From Venenivibrio stagnispumantis (lineage in GTDB: Bacteria; Aquificota; Aquificia; Aquificales; Hydrogenothermaceae), in NCBI RefSeq assembly GCF_900182795.1, contig NZ_FXTX01000018.1, positions 1 to 35,518 of the forward strand: a stretch of 35,518 nt of DNA. The letters are read 5' to 3'. This document shows, in pieces, positions 8,343-15,775 of the stretch. Both the position numbers and the translations under genes were made by a program. Under the pieces are notes generated by a model. It saw nothing but the letters and a program-made list of their open reading frames with translations, was not told the DNA's origin and did not search any database. Each line of letters starts with the position of its first letter. The stretch's first letter is position 1.

Positions 8343-8966
8343 ATGGGAAAAATTACAAGAGAAGAGATTGAAAAAATGATAAAAGAAGGAAAAGATATTG
8401 ATTTAAGTTTTGAAGATTTATCCGGTCTTGATTTATCCGGTCTTGATTTAAGAAATTTTACTTTAACCGGTGCCAATTTAGAAGATGTAAATCTTGAAGG
8501 AGCAAATTTAGAAGGTTTATTTATAGCTGATGCAAATATGCAAAATGTAAATTTTAAAAATGCAAATTTACAAAGAGTTATATTTCAAAGAGTAAATTTA
8601 AGAAAATCAAATTTTGAAGGTGCAAATCTTTTTAGAGCAAGTATCCTCGTTTCAGATGTTTCAGATAGCTCATTTAAAAATGCATATATGGTAAATGTAA
8701 GATTAGAAGACAGCAAATTTTTACGCTCTAATTTTGATAATGTAGAGATGGTTTATTCTAATTTAAGAGGTTCTGATTTTAGTAATTCATCTTTTATAAA
8801 AACTAAATTTAGTTATAGTGATATGAGAAAATCAAGATTATCAAATGTATGGTTTGAAAATGTAGAAGCAGAAGAGGTATTGATTTACGGAAGAAAACCT
8901 TGGTTAGAAGGTAGCAAAGCAGATTTAAGGTATGACAAGATACTACCTTCTAATTTTGGTGATTAA
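8343..8966 (+). CDS. Pentapeptide-repeat protein
   Basis: A 207-residue protein. The ATG at 8343 is chosen because GAGAGG lies just upstream; an in-frame longer reading from 8223 would run through ispD and the intergenic promoter and is not credible. After about 20 charged residues it is built of A(D/N)LXX-type pentapeptides, for example DLSGLDLSGLDLRNF, GANLEDVNLEGANLEG and KNANLQRV, continuing to about residue 180. These fold as a right-handed square beta-helix. No signal peptide or membrane segment is seen, so it is probably cytosolic. Some relatives mimic DNA and protect gyrase, but nothing here assigns a target. It converges on a short Cys-rich ORF 10 bases past its stop. Confidence 0.88.
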   Translation: MGKITREEIEKMIKEGKDIDLSFEDLSGLDLSGLDLRNFTLTGANLEDVNLEGANLEGLFIADANMQNVNFKNANLQRVIFQRVNLRKSNFEGANLFRASILVSDVSDSSFKNAYMVNVRLEDSKFLRSNFDNVEMVYSNLRGSDFSNSSFIKTKFSYSDMRKSRLSNVWFENVEAEEVLIYGRKPWLEGSKADLRYDKILPSNFGD

Positions 8967-8976
8967 TTACCAATTT

Positions 8977-9111
8977 TTAACTCTTATTGAGTTTGCTATA
9001 ACAAATGCAATACTTAATACCACATTGAAAACATTCAGAATTGGCATCTTCTACCGGTTTATTACAATCACATTCTATTGTGATAGATGGCAACTTTTTT
9101 TCTATTTCCAA
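8977..9111 (-). CDS. Small cysteine-rich protein (44 aa, TTG start), in frame after the lapA-like stop
   Basis: A 44-residue ORF with cysteines arranged CDC, then CFQC, then CIC (residues about 14-37), a plausible zinc or iron-sulphur knuckle. The TTG start at 9111 has an AGAGGA ribosome site 6-7 bases upstream. The stop is TAA at 8977. It lies in the same frame as the preceding lapA-like gene, separated from that gene's TAG stop (9121-9123) by only three codons. It may therefore be an independent small gene, a reinitiation product, or the former C-terminal domain of a longer lapA-like protein cut by a nonsense mutation. No family recognised. Confidence 0.5.
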   Translation of the reverse strand: MEIEKKLPSITIECDCNKPVEDANSECFQCGIKYCICYSKLNKS

Positions 9112-9120
9112 TTTTTTCCT

Positions 9121-9429
9121 CTATGTTTGGGATTTTATTTTATCTAATTGAGATTTTAGATTTTCATTTTCTAATCTTAATTTCTCCATCTCTTTTTTTA
9201 TCTTCATCCATTCTAATTTAAAATTAATCCAATCTGTAATTGCAAGAATTAAAACAAGAACAGCACCTATAATAATACTAAAAATAATTACCAATGAAAG
9301 TGGCAATGGCATAGTTTGATAACCGGGTATTAGATTTACAACTACCTGAATTTGACTATTCATAGCCACAAAATAGGCTACAAGAAGCAAAATAATTAGC
9401 CAAAATAAAAGTTTTATTTTACTTAACAT
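9121..9429 (-). CDS. LapA-type (DUF1049) small inner-membrane protein
   Basis: A 102-residue protein with two membrane segments (about 5-25 and 43-66) and a charged cytosolic coiled coil (about 70-100, KKEMEKLRLENENLKSQLDK). The short loop between the helices contains the typical FVAMNSQIQVVVNLI pattern of the LapA/DUF1049 family. In enterobacteria LapA works with LapB to control LpxC and LPS supply. An lpxC gene is in this window at 23019, though not adjacent. Its start overlaps the stop of the HIT gene upstream by 11 bases. The TAG stop is followed in frame by the Cys-rich ORF at 8977-9111. Confidence 0.8.
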   Translation of the reverse strand: MLSKIKLLFWLIILLLVAYFVAMNSQIQVVVNLIPGYQTMPLPLSLVIIFSIIIGAVLVLILAITDWINFKLEWMKIKKEMEKLRLENENLKSQLDKIKSQT

Positions 9430-9907
9430 CTTTTAAACCTTCCTTTAATTTTAAATAAGTTTCTTTTAAATCATAAGATATAACCCTTGTTTCTCCCAAA
9501 ACCGGCATAAAATTTGTATCTCCAATCCATCTTGGGACGATATGATTATGTATATGTGTTTCCAGTCCGGCACCGGCAGCTCTACCGAGATTATAACCAA
9601 TATTAAATCCATCAGGTTTTAAAACTTTTTTCAAAAGCTTTACCATATCCTGTGTAAGAAGAGATATTTCACATAAAGTTTCTTTATCTAATGCTGTAAA
9701 ATCTCCAATATGCTGATTAGGGCAAACCATAAGATGCCCTGCATTGTAAGGATAAAGATTTAGTATAACAAAAGCCCTTTCTCCCCGATATAAAACTAAA
9801 TTTTTATCATCATCTTTTTCTTCAAATGCTTTACATAAAAAACATCCTTCTGATTTTTCAAGACCATCTATATATTGGGAACGCCAAGGAGAGTATAATC
9901 TTTCCAT
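9419..9907 (-). CDS. HIT-family nucleotide hydrolase/phosphorylase
   Basis: About 162 residues from the ATG at 9907, chosen because AGAGGTG sits seven bases upstream and the protein then begins MERLYSPWRSQYI, the standard start of this family; a longer reading to 9943 overlaps priA. The catalytic histidine triad is THIHNHIVPRW near the C terminus. CFLCKAFEE near residue 22 supplies the Cys pair often seen in this subgroup, and YNAGHLMVCPNQHI is the conserved beta strand. HIT enzymes of this type act on dinucleoside polyphosphates (Ap4A-like) or adenylylated nucleotides; the exact substrate cannot be told. It follows priA by 13 bases. Confidence 0.88.
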   Translation of the reverse strand: MERLYSPWRSQYIDGLEKSEGCFLCKAFEEKDDDKNLVLYRGERAFVILNLYPYNAGHLMVCPNQHIGDFTALDKETLCEISLLTQDMVKLLKKVLKPDGFNIGYNLGRAAGAGLETHIHNHIVPRWIGDTNFMPVLGETRVISYDLKETYLKLKEGLKDVK

Positions 9908-9920
9908 CTTCTTCACCTCT

Positions 9921-11909
9921 TTAAAATCTTTTTGGGTCAACATCTATTATTAATTTTATTCCTTTTGCAGTAGCTTCTTTATAGATTTGTGCAAGTTTTT
10001 GTTTATCTTTAAAATCTTTTAAAATAAAAGAAAATATATTTTTTCCTCTAACATGACTTTCATATTTATTTAATACATAACTTTCAAACTCTTTTACAAA
10101 TCCTGCAATATCTTCTAATTTTAAATTATTTTTTGAAAATTGTAAATATATTAATTTTGAAAATGGTGGAAGTGAGAAATCTTTTCTTATTTGAAGCTCT
10201 GTTTCAAAAGATTGTTTTATATACTTATAAAAATTATCTATCTTTATATCTTCCTGAGATATTATTATATATTTTATCAATGCTTTATATGCAGGTATAG
10301 TTAAAACTCTTAAAAATTTTTCACTGCCTCTAAAATCAGATATATTTAGCAAAAATTCCGGATAAAGATTTATAATATAATCATATTTATCTACGGAAAA
10401 ATCTTTATCTAAGATAGTTGTTTTTACATCTATTTTGTAATTTTTAAACTCTTTTTTTATAAACTCTTCAACTTTTAAACTACCAAATCCTATCTCCTTA
10501 AGCAAAAAATCACATCTTGGGCAATGTGTAATATATTCATAAATTTTATTGCATTTATCACATTTTAGATATTTTTTTTGATTTTCTTTATAAATTCTAA
10601 GTGGAACTTTGCAATCTTCACATAAAACCTCTTCATCACATCTTTCACAATAAAGCATTAAAGAATATGGTTTTCTGTTTGCAATTATCAGATATCTTTT
10701 GTTTTTTTCTGTTATTATTTTTTTGAGATTATCAAAAATCTCTTTTTTTGAGATATTTAATATTTCTATTTTTGCTTTTATTTTTGATTTTTCTTTTAAA
10801 GGTTTTATCAGATTTATTTTTTTACTATAAAAAATCTCTAAGGATGGTATCGTTGAACTAAAAATTACCGGTATATTTTTTTCTTTATGAATTTCATAAA
10901 CTACCCTTTTTGCTTCAATTCTTGGGGTTCTCATAGATTTATAACTATCTGAAGATGCATTTTCCAAAATAATTAAAGATAAATTTTTGATAGGTATCAT
11001 TAAAGAAGATATTGTCCCAAGTGTAATAGTGCCGGATAGATTTTTTAAATTAAACCATACTTTTTGTTGTAAAGCCTTTGATAAGGCATCGTGGTATATA
11101 AATAATTTATCTGCAAATATATTTTTCAGTTTTTTATATATTGCATCTATTTCGGATATAGAAGGAAAAACAACCAAAATGCTTTTATTTTGAGATAGAT
11201 AATATAAAAATAATTTTTTATAAAATTCCAATCTTTCTTCCGGATAAATATAATCAAGAGAATAAAGCTTATTTTCAAGATTTATCTGAAAGCCCTGATA
11301 TATATTTTTTTCTGTTTTTAAAATTTTCTCAGATTGGATTTTATAATGTAATCCTTCTAATCTTTTAATTAATGATTTTTTAACTAAAGCATTTATTATA
11401 CTTTCCGAAAAACCAATTTCTTTAATTTCTGATTTTGATATTTCACCTTTTTCAAGTATTATTTCAAGTAATTCTTTTTGTTTTTCTGTGATTTTTGGGA
11501 TATTATGTAGGGTTGCAACATTTGGGATATATATAATTTCTTCTCTTGCTTTACCCTGCCATTTATCATTTATTTTTTCCCATTTTAAAGAGTTAGGAAG
11601 GAAAAAATCTATAACAAGTCCGAGTGATGATACATAATAATCTGATATTTTTTTCATTATATTTATCTCTTTTTGGGTAAAAACCGGCTCTTTATCCGGT
11701 ATATCTTCTATATATTTTAGCTGAATATCATTTAGCTGTGGCTCTTCTTCCGATGCAGATATACAAACCCCGTAGGAAGACCAATTTTTAATAGGAACTA
11801 AAACTCTTCTACCTATTAAATCTTCTTTTTTGTAATTTCCTTCTACCTTATACCAAAATGTTTGGTATAAACTAACAGGTAAAGCAACTTCTATATATAA
11901 ATTATTCAA
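9921..11909 (-). CDS. priA: PriA-like primosomal protein with degenerate helicase motifs
   Basis: A 662-residue protein (PriA is usually about 730). It has the N-terminal 3'-DNA-end-binding domain (about 1-105, [15 protein letters not shown]). It also has the four-pair zinc insert of PriA with cysteines at 421, 424, 430, 433, 450, 453, 463 and 466. The ATPase core is broken. Where PriA has GVTGSGKT before its EVY helix, this protein has [11 protein letters not shown] (about 216-226). The DEEH box is replaced by ILENAS (about 314-319). The GTQMIAKGHDF-like motif is reduced to [13 protein letters not shown]. It likely keeps a structural role in replication restart without helicase activity. The frame is intact and the gene overlaps hslV by 8 bases. 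Confidence 0.85.
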   Translation of the reverse strand: MNNLYIEVALPVSLYQTFWYKVEGNYKKEDLIGRRVLVPIKNWSSYGVCISASEEEPQLNDIQLKYIEDIPDKEPVFTQKEINIMKKISDYYVSSLGLVIDFFLPNSLKWEKINDKWQGKAREEIIYIPNVATLHNIPKITEKQKELLEIILEKGEISKSEIKEIGFSESIINALVKKSLIKRLEGLHYKIQSEKILKTEKNIYQGFQINLENKLYSLDYIYPEERLEFYKKLFLYYLSQNKSILVVFPSISEIDAIYKKLKNIFADKLFIYHDALSKALQQKVWFNLKNLSGTITLGTISSLMIPIKNLSLIILENASSDSYKSMRTPRIEAKRVVYEIHKEKNIPVIFSSTIPSLEIFYSKKINLIKPLKEKSKIKAKIEILNISKKEIFDNLKKIITEKNKRYLIIANRKPYSLMLYCERCDEEVLCEDCKVPLRIYKENQKKYLKCDKCNKIYEYITHCPRCDFLLKEIGFGSLKVEEFIKKEFKNYKIDVKTTILDKDFSVDKYDYIINLYPEFLLNISDFRGSEKFLRVLTIPAYKALIKYIIISQEDIKIDNFYKYIKQSFETELQIRKDFSLPPFSKLIYLQFSKNNLKLEDIAGFVKEFESYVLNKYESHVRGKNIFSFILKDFKDKQKLAQIYKEATAKGIKLIIDVDPKRF

Positions 11910-12438
11910 TCTCTTCTACTATGATATTTTGGTTAGTATAAATACATATCTCTCCGGCTATTTTCATTGCTTGCTCTACTATTTCTCTTGCTGACATCTC
12001 TGTATTTCTATATAAAGCTAATGCTGCTGCCCTTGCATACTCTCCACCTGAACCTATTGCCAAAACCGGCTCATCCGGTTCTATTACATCACCATTGCCT
12101 GACAATAAAAGCATATTTTCCTTATCTGCTGCTACCATTACTGCTTCAAGTCTTCTTAAATATTTATCCATTCTCCAATCTTTTGCAAGCTCAACAGAAG
12201 CCCTTAAAAGATTTCCCCTGTGTTTATTTAGTTTTTCTTCTAATCTCTCCATTAATGCAAGGCCATCTGCTGCACTACCGGCAAATCCAACAACTATTCT
12301 TCCTTCATTTAATTTTCTTATTTTCTTTGCAGTTTCTTTCATTACTGTATGTCCTACCGTGACCTGACCATCTCCTGCTATAACTGTTTTTCCATATCTT
12401 CTTACTACACAGATAGTTGTGCTTCTAATTTTTTCCAT
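11902..12438 (-). CDS. hslV: HslV (ClpQ) proteasome-like peptidase subunit
   Basis: A 178-residue threonine protease of the HslUV complex, which degrades proteins unfolded by the HslU ATPase. The protein reads [27 protein letters not shown], so the catalytic threonine (T7) is exposed only after removal of a six-residue propeptide. Family motifs [42 protein letters not shown] and AGEICIYTN are all present. hslU is not in the window. It overlaps the NlpC/P60 gene upstream by 14 bases and priA downstream by 8 bases, so the three are probably one transcript. Confidence 0.95.
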   Translation of the reverse strand: MEKIRSTTICVVRRYGKTVIAGDGQVTVGHTVMKETAKKIRKLNEGRIVVGFAGSAADGLALMERLEEKLNKHRGNLLRASVELAKDWRMDKYLRRLEAVMVAADKENMLLLSGNGDVIEPDEPVLAIGSGGEYARAAALALYRNTEMSAREIVEQAMKIAGEICIYTNQNIIVEEIE

Positions 12439-13072
12439 ATAGATACTCCATTAAATCATCTGTTGAGCTAAATTCAGAATTATATTTTACTTCCGGCTCA
12501 AAATCTTTTGGAGGAATTCTTTTTGCAAATAAAAATCTTCTTTGATAATATTCCTGATTTATTGACGTTATTTCTACTCTATCACCTCTTGATGATGCAT
12601 GTATCATTTTTCCATCACCTATATATATACCAACATGGGAAGGATATCTTGCATAAGTTGCAAAGAATAATAAATCTCCCGGTTTTAGATTTTCTTTACT
12701 AACAAAATAGCCATATAAAGCCTGTTCTCTTGCAGTTCTTGGAAGCTCTATTCCTTCAAGCTTAAATACATTCTGAACAAAAGAAGAGCAATCTATACCA
12801 TTTATAGAACTACCACCAAATCTGTAATTAGTGCCAAGTAATCCTATGGCATATTTTACTACATTTTTATTAGCCGGTATATCGTCGTGGTAAACAATAT
12901 TTCCAATATGATAACTAACTTTTTGAATTTTTACTTTTTTATAATGTTTTTTTACTGAATGTTTCTTATGATTTGATATTTTTTTATGTTGTTTTGCTTC
13001 TGCTTTGACGAGAGGAATTAAGAATGTAAGGATAAAAATAATTAATAATCTGTAAATTTTTAATTTTTGCAT
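12425..13072 (-). CDS. Secreted NlpC/P60 cell-wall endopeptidase
   Basis: About 215 residues from the ATG at 13072, which is preceded by GGGGGTG and yields a proper signal peptide ([20 protein letters not shown], then a cleavage-like AEA). A very basic linker ([19 protein letters not shown]) follows. The C-terminal NlpC/P60 domain starts near residue 80. The catalytic Cys is in [11 protein letters not shown], the first His in [18 protein letters not shown], and the second near the MIHAS strand. It cleaves peptide cross-links or stem peptides of murein in the periplasm. It is the first gene of a probable transcript with hslV, priA and the HIT gene. Confidence 0.9.
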   Translation of the reverse strand: MQKLKIYRLLIIFILTFLIPLVKAEAKQHKKISNHKKHSVKKHYKKVKIQKVSYHIGNIVYHDDIPANKNVVKYAIGLLGTNYRFGGSSINGIDCSSFVQNVFKLEGIELPRTAREQALYGYFVSKENLKPGDLLFFATYARYPSHVGIYIGDGKMIHASSRGDRVEITSINQEYYQRRFLFAKRIPPKDFEPEVKYNSEFSSTDDLMEYLYGKN

Positions 13073-13179
13073 AGCTATGCACCCCCTATTTTGTTTAACC
13101 ATTAAAAAGGATACAATAAAAAAATTTTTTTTGCAACTTTTTTGTAAAATATATTAAAAATATCTAAGAGGTGATAAAT

Positions 13180-13386
13180 ATGATTGATGAAAAAAAATTA
13201 AAAAATGAAATACAAAACGATGAATGGCAACCGGTAAAAAATTTGGAAGAAGAAAAAATAAAATTGAAAAATGCACTAATAGAAAAACATAAGAAAAAAT
13301 CTATATCTATAAAAATAACCGAAAATGATATAAAGAAATTAAAGAAAAAATCTCTGGAAACAGGAATACTTTATTTTGCATTTTAA
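13180..13386 (+). CDS. Truncated CopG-type antitoxin-like protein
   Basis: A 68-residue ORF starting at ATG 13180, with AGAGGTG ending about seven bases upstream. The sequence NDEWQPVKNLEEEKIKLKNA, then SISIKITENDIKKLKKKSLETGI, matches a family of CopG-like antitoxins (often paired with BrnT- or RelE-like toxins). Those normally continue with a PYQTLISSILHKY-like helix. Here the protein ends abruptly with LYFAF. The following bases in another frame read TLFCILKLN, which could be the displaced remains of that helix, so a frameshift or small deletion is likely. No cognate toxin lies beside it. It lies directly upstream of vapBC on the same strand. Confidence 0.6.
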   Translation: MIDEKKLKNEIQNDEWQPVKNLEEEKIKLKNALIEKHKKKSISIKITENDIKKLKKKSLETGILYFAF

Positions 13387-13392
13387 AATTAA

Positions 13393-13418
13393 ATGTATAT
13401 ATTTTATAGTAAATACAT
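13393..13418 (+). promoter_or_regulatory. Inverted repeat upstream of vapB, probable autoregulatory operator
   Basis: ATGTAT and ATACAT form a 6-base inverted repeat separated by 14 AT-rich bases, ending 19 bases before the vapB start. VapB antitoxins of the AbrB/MazE type normally bind such dyads at their own promoter, with VapC as co-repressor. An AGGGG ribosome site follows at 13424-13428. Confidence 0.45.
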
Positions 13419-13437
13419 ACTTTAGGGGCGATGAACC

Positions 13438-13677
13438 ATGAAAAAAACTAAAATCTTTAAAAGTGGAAATTCTTTAGCAGTGAGATTACCTAAAGGCTAT
13501 CAGATAGATACAGAAGAAGTTTATATTACAAAGCAAGATAATAAATTAGTTATATTCCCTGAAAAAGAAAAATGGGATGTTTTATTTGAAATTTTAGAAG
13601 AATTGGAAGAGAAAGAAATTGAAAATTTCTTAAAAGATAGAAATCAACCAAAACCACAAGAAAGAGAATTATTTTAA
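13438..13677 (+). CDS. vapB: VapB-type antitoxin (AbrB/MazE fold)
   Basis: A 79-residue antitoxin. Residues 1-45 (TKIFKSGNSLAVRLPKGYQI, EEVYITKQDNKLVIFP) are the swapped-hairpin AbrB/MazE DNA-binding fold of VapB. The C-terminal half (about 46-79) is helical and charged, then disordered, suited to wrap the VapC active site. It has an AGGGG ribosome site, and its stop overlaps the vapC start as TAATG, the usual coupling. It should neutralise VapC and repress the operon. It is unrelated to the ribbon-helix-helix VapB-like protein in the cas operon. Confidence 0.92.
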   Translation: MKKTKIFKSGNSLAVRLPKGYQIDTEEVYITKQDNKLVIFPEKEKWDVLFEILEELEEKEIENFLKDRNQPKPQERELF

Positions 13678-14078
13678 TGATTTATATGCTTGATACAAAT
13701 ATTTGTAGCTTTATAATTAGGGAAAAACCATTATCTGTAAAAGAAAAACTTAAAATTGTAAGTAAAGATAATAGAGTTGTAATCTCAAGCATTGTAGCAT
13801 CGGAACTTTTATATGGTGCTTATAAAAAAGAAAGCCAAAAATTAATAACTACAATAAAAACATTTATAGATTTTTTTGAGGTTTTACCTTTTGATTTAAA
13901 TGCAGCTGAGGAATATGGAAAGTTGAGAGCTTATTTAGAAAAAACAGGAAATATTATTGGAGCTTATGACCTTCAAATAGCAGCTCATGCTTTATCCTTA
14001 AATGCTGTATTAGTTACAAACAATACAAAAGAATTTTCCAGAATCAAAAAATTAAAAATAGAAGATTGGACTACTTAA
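13677..14078 (+). CDS. vapC: VapC-type PIN-domain ribonuclease toxin
   Basis: A 133-residue PIN-domain RNase. The acidic metal-binding residues are visible: D6 in MLDTNICSF, the Glu in SSIVASELLYGAYK, the Asp in GAYDLQIAAHAL, and the NNTKEFSRI motif. VapC toxins cut tRNA or rRNA at specific sites when VapB is lost; the target cannot be predicted here. The protein is full length for the family and in frame, so the pair looks functional. CCGG, very common elsewhere in the window, is absent from vapB and vapC, which hints that the pair was acquired. Confidence 0.93.
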   Translation: MIYMLDTNICSFIIREKPLSVKEKLKIVSKDNRVVISSIVASELLYGAYKKESQKLITTIKTFIDFFEVLPFDLNAAEEYGKLRAYLEKTGNIIGAYDLQIAAHALSLNAVLVTNNTKEFSRIKKLKIEDWTT

Positions 14079-14102
14079 ATAACAAAAAATCATATTCATC
14101 TT

Positions 14103-14134
14103 AAAAAAAGAGCTACCGGTATAAACCGGCTAGC
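14103..14134 (-). terminator. Rho-independent terminator
   Basis: Read on the minus strand, GCTAGCCGGTTTATACCGGT continues to AGC and then CTTTTTTT. The stem is GCTA/TAGC plus CCGGT/ACCGG with one bulged base and a four-base loop, followed by seven T. It would end the candidate small RNA and also any read-through from the cyclic-di-GMP gene cluster. In the opposite direction a run of seven A precedes the stem and there is no T-run after it, so it is a minus-strand terminator. Confidence 0.7.
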
Positions 14135-14182
14135 AAGGAGATAAAGTAGATTATTCGGGATTTAAAAACTTAAAAAGAGGGG
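14103..14182 (-). ncRNA. Candidate small RNA (about 80 nt) with own promoter and terminator
   Basis: On the minus strand a promoter-like TTGACA (14212-14217), a 17-base spacer and TATTCT (14189-14194) predict a transcript start near 14182. The predicted transcript runs to a hairpin plus T-run terminator ending at 14103. No start codon with a useful frame lies between. The RNA would contain CCCCUC near its 5' end and UCUCCUU just before the terminator stem. Both are complementary to Shine-Dalgarno sequences, as in many base-pairing regulatory RNAs. It sits in the 302-base gap between vapC and the split cyclase. Prediction from sequence pattern only. Confidence 0.4.
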
Positions 14183-14188
14183 ATGAAA

Positions 14189-14217
14189 AGAATAAACTAT
14201 AAAAATTTCCATGTCAA
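14189..14217 (-). promoter_or_regulatory. Sigma-70-like promoter for the candidate small RNA
   Basis: TTGACA (all six consensus bases) at 14212-14217, a 17-base spacer, then TATTCT (4 of 6) at 14189-14194, on the minus strand. The only other TTGACA I noticed in a non-coding promoter position is the CRISPR leader promoter. Confidence 0.5.
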
Positions 14218-14380
14218 TGCTTAAAATAATATTATAAAATCAATATCTTATAAATCAAAAAATCTTTAACTCCTTATTATATAAGGAATTACCATAATGC
14301 TACTTTAAGGTAATGAGTTTTTCGGAAGTTTAGAAATTTTAAAATTTTTTGTGCTATGAACCAAGAGTTTACTAATAATT
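14218..14380. other. AT-rich non-coding stretch between the small-RNA promoter and the split cyclase
   Basis: No ORF with a ribosome site. It contains a short perfect hairpin, TCCTTAT/ATAAGGA around 14271-14288, followed by TTACC/GGTAA arms; neither has a T-run, so I do not call them terminators. Confidence 0.4.
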
Positions 14381-15431
14381 TTATCCATCTGCAATTACAA
14401 TATTTTTTCCACTTCTCTTTGCTTTATATAATAGTTCATCTGCCCTTTTTAGCAATGTATCAACAGTATCATCTTTCTTTGCTTGTGTAACTCCAAAACT
14501 GGCTGTATATTTAATAATTTTATCCTGATACCTTATTTCTCTATTTTCCATTACTTTTCTTATTCTTTCTGCAACTTTAACGGCATCTTCCAACTTTACA
14601 GGTATTAAAATAGCAAATTCCTCTCCACCTAATCTTCCTGCTATTGTATTTGCTCTTAAATAAAATTTTAAAACTGAAGCAACATCCTTTAAAACTAAAT
14701 CTCCAACATCATGTCCATAAGTATCATTTATTTTTTTAAAATTATCTATATCAAAAAGAATAATTGAAAAATCAATACCTTTTTCTTTGAGTAATTTAAA
14801 ATATTCTTCTAATGCTCTGATGAAACTTCTTCTATTAGGTAAACCTGTTAAGAAATCCAGATTTGCTTCTGTTTTTGCTTCTATTAATTCATCTTTTAAT
14901 TTTTTTTACTTCTTGATTATAATACTCTAATTTTTCCTTTAATTCTTTATTTTGCTCTCTTAAAAATCTTAGTTCTTCTAAAATCTTTTCTACATTTTCT
15001 CCTATTTTTTCAATATTAGCGTTATTCCATTCCTGTTCTATAGCTTTTTGGGAATTTTCTATATTTGTATCCCCTTGCTCTATAAGTTTGACAACCATTT
15101 CTAAATCTTCACTGATTTTATCTGCTATTTTTTCAAGTTTTTGCATTTGAAGCTGAGATTTAAAATTTTCTACTTTATCATCACAACAATTTTCTTCAAA
15201 GAAATTTTTATATATAGATACTGCATCTATATCTGTGAAATTCTGCTTATTTTCAAAAAGATAACAAAAAACAATAAACCAGTTTCTATAATTTGTTGGT
15301 AATAAAGGAATATTATTTCTTATCATAAATTTTATTTGTTCTTTCACTATCTTTGCAATAAAAGAGATATCTTCTTTTGTTAATTGATAACCATTATTAA
15401 ATTGCTCTAATAATTTACACTTTATTTCCAT
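14381..15431 (-). pseudogene. Diguanylate cyclase split by a frameshift at an A8 run
   Basis: Two ORFs that together make one cyclase. The first (ATG at 15431, GAGGT ribosome site) gives 180 residues: a helical N-terminal domain (NIPLLPTNYRNWFIVFCYLF) and a coiled coil, ending at TGA 14889. The second, open from about 14905 to 14381, is a full GGDEF domain (DFLTGLPNRRSF, DIDNFKKINDTYGHDVGD, GRLGGEEF, ADELLYKAKRSGKN). The frames differ by one base. Dropping one A from the eight at 14900-14907 (minus-strand sense) reads smoothly from QEVKK to LKDELIEAKTEANLDF, giving about 347 residues. The active-site GGEEF is intact; the inhibitory RxxD site reads RANT. It may be inactivated, phase-variable, rescued by slippage, or a sequencing error. 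Confidence 0.85.
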
Positions 15432-15745
15432 GTATTTACCTCAAGAAGATTTATATAAAGGTCTATGGAATAAAACATACTTTTTGGAGATATTCCCAAA
15501 TCAAAATGTCTTTTTGCCAATTTATATAATTCTTTTTTAACTTCTTCATCTTTATTTTCTTCAAGAGATTTAATCATATTAAAAAGAGCAACACTTTGTT
15601 TTTCTATTAATAACTCTACTTGCTTAAGGGATGTAAAAAATACTGAAGAATGGTCGTCATCATGTAAGGCACTATAAAATTCTATAAAAATCTCTTTAAG
15701 AGTATTAATTATTTCCGTTTCTCTGTTTTCATTTTTCTTTGTCAT
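15422..15745 (-). CDS. Globin-like sensor domain protein (107 aa)
   Basis: A 107-residue helical protein. The run IFIEFYSALHDDDHSSVFF, a central LKQVELLIEKQSVALFNMI helix and LAKRHFDLGISPKSMFYSID resemble the second half of sensor globins or protoglobins, where the His in the H..(I/L)G(I/L)... helix is the haem ligand. It lacks the first globin helices and is shorter than the usual 150-plus residues. AGGAGG precedes its start. Its stop overlaps the start of the split cyclase by 10 bases, so it may be an oxygen or NO sensor subunit for that cyclase. Its frame equals that of the detached GGDEF part, so an ancestral globin-GGDEF fusion is also possible. Family call tentative. Confidence 0.5.
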   Translation of the reverse strand: MTKKNENRETEIINTLKEIFIEFYSALHDDDHSSVFFTSLKQVELLIEKQSVALFNMIKSLEENKDEEVKKELYKLAKRHFDLGISPKSMFYSIDLYINLLEVNTWK

Positions 15746-15775
15746 AGGTAATCCTCCTTATTTACTAATATTAAT

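Noticed and set aside
8932-9147. Plus-strand 71-codon ORF overlapping the end of the pentapeptide gene
   Set aside because: It is antisense to the Cys-rich ORF, has no ribosome site, and its hydrophobic aromatic composition is typical of shadow frames in AT-rich DNA.
11902-12438. HslV with the catalytic Thr not at position 2 as a defect
   Set aside because: Short N-terminal propeptides occur in this family; T7 follows a six-residue leader and the rest of the protein is intact.
14112-14134. Hairpin after vapC as a vapC terminator on the plus strand
   Set aside because: On the plus strand no T-run follows the stem; the T-run is on the minus-strand side.
14271-14330. Hairpins TCCTTAT/ATAAGGA and TTACC/GGTAA after the split cyclase
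   Set aside because: No T-run follows in either direction and loops are long; not callable as a terminator or riboswitch.
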